Positions 55,376 through 64,000 of a DNA stretch of 64,000 bases are shown in pieces (position 1 is the stretch's first letter; each line of letters starts with the position of its first letter). A program made the translations under genes and the position numbers. The notes under the pieces were generated by a model. That model saw only the letters and a program-made list of their open reading frames with translations. It did not search any database and was not told the DNA's origin. The DNA is from Cordilura impudica. Taxonomy: Eukaryota > Arthropoda > Insecta > Diptera > Scathophagidae. Location: positions 234,505,836 through 234,569,835 of the forward strand of contig OY821518.1 of the NCBI GenBank assembly GCA_963682025.1, written 5' to 3'.

Positions 55376-56552
55376 TTAACTTTCGTTAGTTGCTTTTCTT
55401 TTTAATGATTTTTGTTGTCGGTCCTTTGCGCTATTAAAATATTTCTTTATGTTGTCCACTATTTTTTCGTAGTTTGTCTGGCTATAATTGTTGATGCACG
55501 AATATGAAAAAATTTTAAAAATTTAGTATTTGCTATTTACTTTTATTGTGTGGTTACAACGTACCTTTAAGAATAGTAATAAATTTAATATCTTTCACGG
55601 CAATGTTTTTGTCGACGCTTGTCCATGAAAATTTAAATGCAAAACTGTCATTGCCGAATATTCCTTTTAAATTTTTAAAAGTAAATTTCTTTATGTCGTC
55701 CTTCGTCTGCTTACTAAACTTTGTGATCTATTCAAAAGAAATAAGAAAATAAAATTAATATAAGGTTATTTTTGTCTACAGCAAAAAGAAGATGAACTTA
55801 CTAATTCTAATGCCATATCGTCGTCAGCCACTAAACTTTTTTCAAAGGCCAACAAATCTTCTGCATTTTCAAATGGAAATTTGGGTAGTTTCTTAAACAT
55901 ATTATTTTGAGCCTCCAATGTCTTTAAGCTGTGTTCCATTGTCTGTTTTAGAGCAATAAACTCTTCTGTTAAATGCTGATACATTTTGAGGTTGTCTTCG
56001 CGAAGTTTGATTTGTATTTTGTTTTTTCTGATCTATTAATAATTTATTTTGGACCAACACTTGTTGTAACAAATCTTGTATACCTATTACTTTGAGAGCT
56101 ACCAGTTAACACAACTTTCAGAATAAAAAAAAAGTTTTGTTATCTTACCTGGTACCTGTTGTTCACTACATTGTTTGCTGTGGGTAGCTCCGTATAAACT
56201 TGAATTTCGTTATCTGGAAGTTAAGAGAATATAATAATTAATTAATATTATAAATGATATTCAAGGCAATACTTTACTGTAATTAATTTGATTCGAATTG
56301 GTCATCTTGCAGCAATGGGATAAATGTGTGCTCGGAAACAGATTCTAAATGAAAATGCAAGTATTTACAATCAATGTTTGTAAATTTGAATTTAATTTCA
56401 CTATCCGAAAGCAGCAAACATTTGGTGTTCAATATCTTCGAAATAAAGTTTTCGTTTTCAAGGCTTTGAACTTCTTTAGCAATAACATTAATTTCTTCTT
56501 CGTTGAAAATAAATATCTGCCAGATCTCTGTAACAGTACTTAGCCATTGCAC
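55376..56552 (-). pseudogene. DUF4806-domain gene fused to a Transib 5' end
   Basis: Five coding pieces on the minus strand: 56552-56283 (…NVIAKEVQSLENENF…LLSDSEIKFKFTNI), about 56213-56149 (DNEIQVYTELPTANN), about 56090-55790 (coiled coil LLQQVLVQNKLLIDQ…, then KLPKFPFENAEDLLAFEKSL), 55727-55565 (FKNLKGIFGNDSFAFKFSWT), and 55481-55376 (CQTNYEKIVDNIKKYF, basic tail, TAA). FPF.NAEDLLAFEK...LV and KFSW. are DUF4806 hallmarks; the domain has no known activity. Good GTAAGA, GTACGT donors and CTTCCAG, AATAG, TATAG acceptors separate the last pieces. Flaws: stops before the first donor and a one-base slip in an A run near 56033. Upstream of 56499 the sequence is Transib, so its start codon region is borrowed. 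Confidence 0.65.
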
Positions 56553-57693
56553 AAATTGTAATGAATAATAATTGTGGAAACATTATTATAAATACTCTTT
56601 CTTGTAACTATGTAAAATGAAAATTTTTATCTTTTATTACCACTTTTAGAAGCATAAAAAACCCAGACCCTAACCCCTTTTAAAAGGTGAAGCATACCTG
56701 CTCATATCTTAAAGAGCTATGTCGCAATAGTTTTTTTTTTAAATTTACCTGTTATTTAAATTGTTTCCCATTATGTCAGGTATTTAAACTATATTACTCT
56801 AATTCAGACTATTAATGTTTTTGAAAGATACCTATGTAAGTGTACCTGTAACAATTAAGCGCATTATAACTCAACCCTTTTTATAAGTATATAACAACTC
56901 CTGACAACTCTACCGACACGCAAAAAAATACACCGCGATGCACCGGTAGGATCAACTTTTGTATTCATAACACTCAGACGGACGGAGGGACTTCGTTTAA
57001 TCGACTCAGAAAGTTTTTTTGAGTCGATCCATATAATAAAAGATGGATAAAGGTCCAATATTTTTGGCAGTTACAAACCTCACCTCAAACTTAATATATC
57101 CTAACCACATAATGGACAAATTTTATATTCATAAATTTTGAAGAAAATATCTAACCTTGGCTCAGAAAAATTGTTCTGGTGCACTCGGGCGGAAACTGGG
57201 TATATAATTGGGTATAGAAGTATAGGGGAGGGTTCATACTATAGAATAGTGCAAGACATTTTCTGACTGCTTTTGACTGGCAGGAGTTATGCTCTATTAA
57301 ATAGGAGATTTTCGGAAAATTTGGACCTTTTTTAAAAAATTTCTTTTTTAAATTTCGGAATGACTCAGTGATTTTACATTTTTAACATTAATAGTATGGA
57401 AGCCACAAAATTATACAAAATTTATTTCACTTCAAAATCTTTTAAATCTTTCACTTCAAAGTTACAGTCATTCAAAAATAAAAATTTACAAAGAAATTTT
57501 TAATTTTAGCAAAATACTGAGAAAGCCCATTTTCGAAGACCCTGTTCGCTGTGACATAGTTGAGATAGAGTCGCAATTTTTGGCTCCCGAGGTTTACTAG
57601 TATTTACTTTTAAATGAATAACATAACTTTAAAATCGGTAGCAAAAAAAAAAAAATGATTTTTGGCCGCCTTCTCAAAATATGGTCCACTGTG
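56500..57693 (-). mobile_element. Transib left end (second copy), truncated by fusion
   Basis: Ends at 57693 with TGGTCCACTGTG, the inverse of CACAGTGGACCA, followed by the GC-rich flank CGGCC. Collinear with 17865-19146, including the embedded DINE core (56960-57070) and the first 16 transposase codons (MAKYCYRDLADIYFQR). Identity stops abruptly at 56500 (19146 in the other copy). The 123-bp block is single here. No right Transib end was found to the left. Confidence 0.85.
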
Positions 57694-57698
57694 CGGCC

Positions 57699-58118
57699 GC
57701 CCTAAGTAGAAAAATTTTCATATAGAAACAATCTATTCAATTAAAAACAACAATTATCACAATGTTCAATAAATCGCTGATGAAGGCTGAAATGCCAGAA
57801 ACCGGTCCGATTAAGAATACAGTGCAGTTATGAAATTTTGTAATATATGCTCTTTCTTCTTCTTTACCACGCACCAATTAAAAAAAAACGTTTTTTGCCT
57901 CTACTGAAAATTTGTAAATTTTGAGTTGACTCACTTTAGAGGTACAGGTGCGATATATGATTTAAAACACAACTTGTTCTTAAGACGCACGTTTATTAAG
58001 AAACTTATAATTTTAGGTATACATACAATGTAACTTAATGCTAACATATATATCAACTTGTTATCAAATACTTATAATCTATTTATGACAGAGTTGCCAT
58101 ATTAGTTTAATCCTACAA
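57699..58118. other. Unassigned DNA
   Basis: CGCTGATGAAGGCTGAAATG and CCAGAAACCGGTCC (57774 on) resemble the phrase found at the 3' ends of some non-LTR elements, but no coding part is attached. Confidence 0.3.
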
Positions 58119-58257
58119 CAAAATTGTTTACTTTTTCAAATATTTTGTTTACATTTCTTATAAAGAGTGCAATAAGTCCAGATATTAATGTAAATGTCAA
58201 ACCATATCGAAGGTATCAAAAAGTCGGCGTGGACGAATTTTACTCTCTTACTTGTTT
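58119..58257 (+). mobile_element. DINE2-family 3' end fragment
   Basis: CAAATTGTTTACTTTTTCAA ... ATCGAAGGTATCAAAAAGTC and CTCTCTTACTTGTTT. The hairpin has decayed (TCGGCGTGGACGAA). Confidence 0.65.
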
Positions 58258-58278
58258 GTCAAATCTCTCGGGGAAAGG

Positions 58279-58497
58279 TTAGGTTTTCGTATAAAATTTC
58301 TCTATAATTTTAGCTAATTTACGATCAATAAAACCAGAAGGTCGTTCAGGGTATTTTGTAATCGGATAAAGATATTTTTGGCTGTTACCCAATGCGTGCC
58401 ATGGTATGGTGCCGTAAGTAGCAGTTAAATTTTCCTTTTTACAATTTTTATTTCTGTCTTCATGATTGATCACTTTGAACTTTATATCTCCATGGTT
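58279..58497 (-). CDS. Possible C-terminal exon of a conserved host protein
   Basis: Open frame (no ATG; 73 codons to TGA/TAA at 58279) reading TATYGTIPWHALGNSQKYLY then PITKYPERPSGFIDRKLAKI and IEKFYTKT. Composition is complex and non-repetitive, with Trp, Pro and Tyr spaced as in a real protein, unlike the repeat-derived frames around it. It may be a last exon, with an acceptor near TATCTCAAG (58503-58511), or a degraded duplicate. I do not recognise the family. A DINE2 end lies just downstream of the stop. Confidence 0.45.
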   Translation of the reverse strand, partial: NHGDIKFKVINHEDRNKNCKKENLTATYGTIPWHALGNSQKYLYPITKYPERPSGFIDRKLAKIIEKFYTKT

Positions 58498-58511
58498 TCA
58501 TTCTTGAGATA

Positions 58512-59470
58512 TCACAGAATTCGAAAAATAGCGAGGGTTTTCCGCGTTAATTACATTTTAATATGTAAGAAAATTTTGTTTAAATCGGATGGTGCTATTG
58601 TTCCAACTTTTCATCCCTGTTTTGAACTTTTCTATGCTGGTGAATAGACTTTATATGGTTGTACATGGACTTTTTCCAAATTGTTTATTTTAAAATATTT
58701 CGATTTGGTCTAAAATAAAAGCCGTTTCCTTATTTCAAATTAATTATGGGCTAAGCAATCGTGTTATTCGTACTTGTAATATACCTGCTAATATATTTAT
58801 TAATCTGTCCGGATTATATAGTAATCCGGAATACAAGATAACCAATTATACAAGGGAACAAAATTGAAAATTTTTGTTGACTGGAATTTTATTTAAATTT
58901 TTTACTAATTTGAGGTCGCTGATTTCAAATCTAATCTCCATTTTGGTCAATCAGCTCGCATTTTTACAGGTAGTAATCGTATTTTTGACTCTTAAAAAAA
59001 AATTGTTAAGTTTTTTTCAAAACTTCAACGATATCTCTCAAACTACTGGGCAAATTTAAAACCAATGTAAGCATGACTTAGAAATAATATTGTTGACAAG
59101 TTTTGGATTTTTTTAAACTGAATATGGTGAACTGTTTTCAAGTTATTCCAATATAAGTATGTAGTGAAAGTGCCTTAATTTTGGACAAAACGGTATATCG
59201 CGAAAAGTCGAGCTGATAGAAAAAAACCAAGTGCAGATTTGGATTCAGTGTTCTGCGACCTTGTTTCCTTGAGTTATTTCTTTTCTTCAATAATTTCATT
59301 ATAATTACTCAGTAATCCGAACAACTGGATAATTCGGATTGGAGTCTACAACAAATTATTCGGATTAGCGAGGTAATACTGTTATCTAATTTTCACATAC
59401 ACTGAAGATATTCTAATATTTAGTAACTCCCTGTTATTAAAATTTAATTTAATAAAATTATTACTTCAAA
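58512..59470. other. Gene-free AT-rich DNA
   Basis: No repeat family member or coding region recognised. Short frames on both strands have low-complexity Phe/Leu/Lys composition only. Confidence 0.35.
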
Positions 59471-60034
59471 TCGAAGTAAAGGGTGTCCCAAACTTCGCAA
59501 AACTTGGCAACCAGAAGAAAAAGAAAGCTTGACAGCTGATAGTATAGATTTAATAAGAATTAAATTTTTTCGGTACAGTTTGAAAGTTTCGTGCCAAATA
59601 TGGTCTGAAACATCAGCCAGACTGAATCAGTTTGTGATGCTGAACACACAAGCGATTTAAATGTCAATATTGAAGCAGTGCATGAGAGTGTTTGGCCTTG
59701 GGGACAAGAATTGCAAATTTATAAAAAGTCTCTACAAAGTATACTCCCTGAAAATCTGAGCCTCCATGCTTACAAAACTCATATAAAACAGGAACTGATG
59801 CCCAATGGCCATGCACAGCGAAGAGAGTTTGTTCAATGGATTATTAAACACTAACAAGTGGATGCTGAATTTCCGAACAAAATCATACTGAGCTATGAAG
59901 CACATTTTCAGCTTGATGGCTTTGTGAATCGTCAAAATTGCTGCAGAGAACCCACATGTATTTGGAGAAAATCCAATGCATTTACAATGTGTCCTTGTTT
60001 GGTGTGAATTTTGGGCTGGTGATATCATTGGACC

Positions 60035-61117
60035 GATTTGCGGAAAATTTTCCGAAAACAATTTCCCGAAAACAATTTCCCGAAAAGAATTTCCCGAAAA
60101 CAATTTCCCGAAATTGCAATTTCCCGAACACAATTTCCCGAAATGACAATTTCCCGAAATTACCTTTTTCTGAACACAATTTCCCGAAATTACAATTTCC
60201 CGAAATACAATTTCCCGAAATTACTATTTCTTCAAAGAGCTTGTTGATGGCATTTCCGAAACAATACCATCAGAAATTCGGCCGAAACGCGAGCAATCAA
60301 TTCACCACCACTTGATGTAGTGGTCCGGGCAAGATCTTTCAGCCCATTAACGATTTTTTCTTTAGCAACGAAAGCCGCTTCGGCACTGTGATTGTGAAGA
60401 GTTTCTTTTTTTATAGTATCGTTGCATGTTATGACCCTACCGGTACAATGTTTTCCACGATAAAGGATACAACGCCAATAAACGCTATCAACGGACTGAC
60501 CGTCGTCATGATACAAGAAACAATTCAAAATCAATCTCGGTTTATATTTTTCGCTATCCACGAATTCGAGTGGCATAGTAACTGAGTATTACAACCCAAG
60601 TAACTAAATACTTCGCTATGCAAGGTGGTAACGATTCCGTAGCAGCTACTGCATGGGCAGCATGTGATGGAGTGAGCGTTATCCGTCGGGAGGTCTGAAT
60701 ACCGAAGTGTTCAAAGTCACAATGAAAAAGTAAGCGTATGACACTCCAAAAAATAGGTCCGGATGCCGAGGGAGGGTGGAAGAGGAAGGACACGGTGCGG
60801 GGTGGGGGAATTGCTTTTTCGAGAAATCGTATGCAGCAAGTTTTTTTATGGGGAAATCAAGAATATATGGGAAGTTGTGAACAAAAAATAGGGAAATTGT
60901 AATTTCGGGAAATTGTTTTCGGGAAATTGTAATTTCGGGAAATTGTTTTCGGGAAATTGTAATTTCGGGAAATTGTTTTCGGGAAATTGAAATTTCGAGA
61001 AATTGTTTCCGGGGAATTGTTTTTTCGGGGAATTGTTATTTCGGGCAATTGTTTTCGGGCAATTGTATTTGGGAAATTGTTTTTGGGAAATTGTTTTCGG
61101 GGAATTTTCCGCAGACG
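60035..61117 (-). mobile_element. Foldback-type MULE with tandem-repeat TIRs and 9-bp target duplication
   Basis: Flanked by CATTGGACC on both sides (60026-60034 and 61118-61126), which rejoin the mariner-like frame. Ends GATTTGCGGAAAATT and AATTTTCCGCAGACG. Each arm (60049-60225 and 60890-61105) is an array of about 12-15 TTTCCCGAAAACAA-like units in opposite orientation, so the element can fold back on itself. The 9-bp duplication and the FLYWCH frame inside point to the Mutator-like superfamily. Middle region of about 650 bp, no complete transposase. Confidence 0.88.
60232..60576 (-). CDS. FLYWCH zinc-finger protein fragment of the MULE
   Basis: A 114-codon frame, ATG at 60576. It reads EFVDSEKYKPRLILNCFLY, VYWRCILYRGKHCTGRVITC and ETLHNHSAE: the FLYWCH order F-L-Y, W-x-C, C, H-x-H with spacing as in the zinc-binding domain found at the N-terminus of many MULE transposases and in their host derivatives. 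This domain probably binds the terminal repeats. The C-terminal part (KDLARTTTSSGGELIARVSA) may be a linker. The catalytic MULE domain is missing. The stop lies right at the inner edge of the left repeat arm. Confidence 0.75.
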   Translation of the reverse strand: MPLEFVDSEKYKPRLILNCFLYHDDGQSVDSVYWRCILYRGKHCTGRVITCNDTIKKETLHNHSAEAAFVAKEKIVNGLKDLARTTTSSGGELIARVSAEFLMVLFRKCHQQAL

Positions 61118-61477
61118 CATTGGACCATACTTCTTTGAAAATGAGGCTGGTAAAACAGTAACTGTGATCGATATCTCAACATGAAAACTGAGTTCTTTCT
61201 GGTTTAATTGGATGATATTAATGTGGAAGACATGTGATTTCAAGAAAACAGTGCATCGAACCCCTCACTTACTGCATGAGACATTTCCTGGTCGTTTACT
61301 CTTTCAGTTAGGTGCACAGAATTGTAACTTGACATTATGGGTTATTTTTTTGTCAAAGGTCTATGTCAACAAGTCCACAAACACCCCTGCATTGAAAATG
61401 GAAATTCAACGGTGCATCATCGAAATACAGCCACATTTATGCAAAATGGTCATGGAAAATTCCGACTAACTAATAGT

Positions 61478-61660
61478 CAGAATCGCTCCATTTTTAACCC
61501 TAGTCCCTATATAATTATAGCATCGGATATGAACTTTTTCATTTCCGAAGGCAAAACGATTAATAACAATGCCACTCAAATTTGGTTTACGCTTATTTTC
61601 TATATCTAATTAGTTGGATCTAAGAGATAGGGGTTTCTAAACGCATGGTGTAGGGCTGAA
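61478..61660 (+). mobile_element. DINE-1-like fragment, 3' part
   Basis: CATCGGATATGAACTTTTTC and AGAGATAGGGGTTTCTAAAC followed by GCATGGTGTAGGG. It stops before the palindrome. Confidence 0.7.
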
Positions 61661-62470
61661 ATATATGAAAGGAGGTTTTACTAAACTGCCCTAGTAATTT
61701 CACTCCGACTTGGAATTTTTCACCACCCAGAATGGCTGCTGAACTTTTTTATTAACGATCAATATTACTAATAATCTAATTTATTCAAATTAACAATTAC
61801 AAACAAATTACTTTTTCTACTTCTCCGGTCGTAATCCAGAGCTTTTATATTTGGCATCACTGTCTGTATTATTTCTTGTTCCTCATTCTACTTTTTCACC
61901 GCATGTTGCTACATATCGAGCGTTGTACTCGTACGTATGTCGTTAATTTATAATTTTCGCAAGAACATAAGAAAAATTGGTTAAATGAGCATTATGTGCG
62001 TATTATTTGTTTTTTTTTATCGCATTGCTCTCATTTCGAAATGTTAATGGAAATTTCTCAATTATAAACAGTTCGACTGCGCATGTTTTATAAAAACATG
62101 CGCAATATAAGTTAACAGTCAATGCGCCTCAATAAATATTTTCGTTGAGTAGGAAAATGGGAAAAAGTCGTGTTGATAAATAATGATCAAAACAAATATT
62201 AATTTATATATGCAGATGAAGAAAACAAGTGGTTTCCTGTTAAATTTATGTATGTTTTAAAAATATTGACAAAAGTCAAGGAAATTTCAGTAGACTATAA
62301 TTAAAAAATAAAATATTAGAATATGACTTTAATAAATATTACAGGAGAAAGGAAAAACATTTTTTTTTTAAATAAAAGAAATTAAATTTTCAAAACAATT
62401 TTTGGTATATTTGAAACTAGTTAACAACAACTACAAACATTGCCGAAAAAAAATGGTTTCTGTTAACAGC
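61661..62470. other. Gene-free DNA
   Basis: AT-rich. TGCGCATGTTTTATAAAAACATGCGCA (centred near 62087) is a near-perfect inverted repeat of 27 bp spanning 62075-62104. Nothing coding. Confidence 0.4.
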
Positions 62471-62478
62471 AAATCCTG

Positions 62479-62862
62479 GTTACGGTTGTGACACAAAGTA
62501 CACCTTTACCGGGTGATTGCAGCTCTCCTGTCTTATGAAAACATTATGAAAAATTTTTGGGGTGTAGCACTCACCTAAAGGTACAATTACTTATTCAATT
62601 TACTATTGTACTTATTGCAAAAAATTAATTTGCTGTTGTTACGGTTGTGACACAATTGCTGACATATATTTTTTCCCCTGATGATCATTTTACGTTTTGT
62701 GCCCCCTTGAGCAAAATACAGAAATGAAAAAAATGTAATTGCCAACACAGATATATATTTAACTATTTAGAGTTGCATTCAAAAATTTTTCTCTCTTGGT
62801 CCCTTAGAAAAACGATATTAAAAAGTTGTTACGGTTGTGACAGGTGCGTTACGGTTGTGACA
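62479..62862 (+). repeat. Four dispersed copies of GTTACGGTTGTGACA
   Basis: The exact 15-mer occurs at 62479-62493, 62638-62652, 62828-62842 and 62848-62862, always on the plus strand, with unrelated sequence between. It is absent elsewhere in the window as far as I can see. No flanking repeat ends or coding frame. Confidence 0.85.
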
Positions 62863-62879
62863 TAGTACAGAAATAAATA

Positions 62880-63330
62880 GAAATTCAGCATTTATCATAG
62901 AGTTTATTTAACCCACAAGCGAGAAACTTTCAAGGAAGAAAAAAAAAACAAATGAATTGGCATTAGTATTATTACAAACAATTTCCATTACAACGAAAAT
63001 CTCGTTATTATGAAACATTTTAGCGGTCCCTTGGAGTTAGTTGTAACTGTATAGCTATTACAATACTGATATTACAATGTTATGAATATACTAAATTTAA
63101 AAACTTGTTATCTTTGAAATACAGTTTCCCCCGAACTTCTTTAGGAATAGGCAAATAATCTTTAATCTGTACTATTCCAATATCAGTGTCAAAGTCATCA
63201 TTAGCAGGTTAAACATAATGCGGCAACTTTCCCTCTTTTTTTTCTTAAGTACTGAATGCAAATTTTGCCATCTTTCACGTCATTATAGTATCCAAGATAA
63301 TATCTGCGGTCACAAGCATTAACCGCCTAA
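62880..63330. other. Gene-free DNA
   Basis: No recognised features; AT-rich with a short purine run near 62935-62950. Confidence 0.35.
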
Positions 63331-63334
63331 GTCA

Positions 63335-64000
63335 AAAATCATGCTTTCGAGAAATATAACTTTTTGTATAAATGTAATGAGGCTTCATTACGACTTAGTC
63401 AGTATATCTATAATATTAATAGGCTAGGCGATTTCTTGTGCCCGATGATTTGTTCTACCGTTTTATCCCGATTTTGACCAAACGTATATTATTTGAAAGG
63501 TATTTCATTTTAGCCATTTTGCAGATTTACAGATTTTTAAATTTTTTCCTCTATTTTGAGTAAATTGCATTTAAAGTTGCTACTAACACATACATAAAAT
63601 TATACATATGCTATGTGGGTTTTATTAAATTTGTTAATGTGTTTGTTAATGAGTTTGTTATCTTCATTCACAATAATAATAAACCATAAAAGTGTTGATT
63701 TGTGAATTGGCTAAGTTGAAAAATAAAGCTGCCTAGAAATTGCACTCGAATTTTGAGCGCTGGAATCTGCTGGTTTTTATTAATATCTTTTTAATAAATA
63801 TTGTTAGAGAAATGGGGATTTCACGTAAATATAAAGCGTTTTTAGTAGAACATGATAGCATACATAACCCAAATCGTCGAATGTCATGCTTTTGAGAAAA
63901 ATAACTTTTTATGTAAATGTAATGGGGCTTCATTACGACTTAGGTCAGCATGTTTTCATTAATAACTTTTTAATAAACAGCGATAGAGAAATGAGGATTT
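63335..64000. repeat. Tandem repeat (~190-bp unit) split by a Helitron, running off the right edge
   Basis: ATCATGCTTTCGAGAAATAT...ATTACGACTTAGTCAG (63339-63402), continued after the Helitron by TTTATTAATATCTTTTTAAT and AGAGAAATGGGGATTT, is repeated at 63880-64000 (GTCATGCTTTTGAGAAAAAT, AGAGAAATGAGGATTT). So at least two units exist and more may follow. Confidence 0.7.
63407..63773 (+). mobile_element. Non-autonomous Helitron, intact copy (367 bp)
   Basis: Starts TCTATAATATTAATAGGC after A and ends, after hairpin CTCGAATTTTGAG, with CTGG before T. CTGG still fits the CTRR rule. It is the uninterrupted reference for the copies at 14356 and 17308. Confidence 0.9.

Larger units (their letters stand above)
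59478..61330 (+). pseudogene. Mariner/Tc1-superfamily relic interrupted by a MULE
   Basis: 59730-60034 reads LPENLSLHAYKTHIKQEL, NGHAQRREFVQWIIKH, then SYEAHFQLDGFVNRQNC (first catalytic region, SDEAHF changed to SYEAHF) and WAGDIIGP. After the insert, YFFENEAGKTVTV continues at 61127 and a decayed TEFFLV-LDDINVED stretch follows. It is the same type as the 10.1 kb element but keeps the middle that one lacks. Stops and shifts abound. The 5' end may be the GGGTGTCCCAAACTTCGCAA at 59481. Confidence 0.78.

Noticed and set aside
57774..57850. 3' end of a LINE (TGATGAAGGCTGAAATG phrase)
   Set aside because: The phrase is suggestive but there is no reverse transcriptase, poly(A) tail or duplication next to it.

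Overview
The window is about 64 kb of AT-rich, gene-poor eukaryotic DNA that looks like a higher (brachyceran, probably calyptrate) fly. Three things point there: short GT-AG introns of 50-65 bp, DINE-1/Helentron-like repeats with TCCG microsatellite cores, and relics of mariner, Tc1, hAT, piggyBac, Transib, MULE and Helitron elements in every state of decay. No prokaryotic operon, rRNA, tRNA or CRISPR array is visible. Host coding signal is sparse. I see the Thr/Asn-rich 3' end of a gene at the left edge (1-242), a two-exon gene for a 64-residue secreted peptide (25871-26130, minus), a possible conserved C-terminal exon (58279-58497, minus) and a weak candidate for an untranslated first exon near 45.4-45.6 kb.

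The dominant repeat is a DINE-1-like family of about 0.8 kb. It starts at TTTTTATACCCTATACCAC, has a (TCCG)n core, and ends with a near-perfect palindrome followed by TTTTCTTACTTGTT. There are about a dozen substantial copies on both strands. A sister family (called DINE2 here) starts TTTTTATACCCTCCACTCC and ends with a CGGCACAGCCG hairpin and CTCTTACTTGTT. Fragments of a third type also occur.

Layout. 0-6.7 kb: host 3' end, mariner scrap, DINE and DINE2 pieces, and a >1 kb satellite of the 7-mer TATATTA. 6.7-17.6 kb: Helitron-helicase remnant, Tc1 and mariner-like relics, six DINE copies, and a short Helitron split by a DINE. 17.9-22.2 kb: a Transib (RAG1-related) element with CACAGTG ends and a broken transposase. 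22.5-25.2 kb: a DINE2 copy holding a 3'-truncated piggyBac. 25.2-28.5 kb: the quietest stretch, with the secreted-peptide gene. 28.5-36.0 kb: a second Transib-type transposase, split by a 5.6 kb DINE2 that itself carries hAT pieces and two MITEs. 36.2-37.4 kb: a MITE filled with a 21-bp minisatellite. 38-43 kb: mariner, non-LTR reverse transcriptase and a nearly intact hAT transposase. 46.08-50.74 kb: a 4.65 kb transposon with terminal inverted repeats (TIRs) of more than 400 bp and a transposase-like gene I cannot place in a named superfamily. It sits inside one DINE copy and has itself been hit by another DINE and by a Helitron. 55.4-57.7 kb: a Transib left end fused to a multi-exon DUF4806 gene. 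59.5-61.4 kb: a mariner-like relic split by a foldback MULE with a 9-bp target duplication. 62.4-64 kb: a repeated 15-bp motif and a tandem repeat split by a Helitron.

The genes here do not form a pathway. What links them is nested insertion. Several target sequences become continuous when the inserted element is ignored, which fixes element boundaries and relative ages. The most interesting objects are the long-TIR transposon with its unclassified gene, the Transib-DUF4806 chimera, and the foldback MULE.
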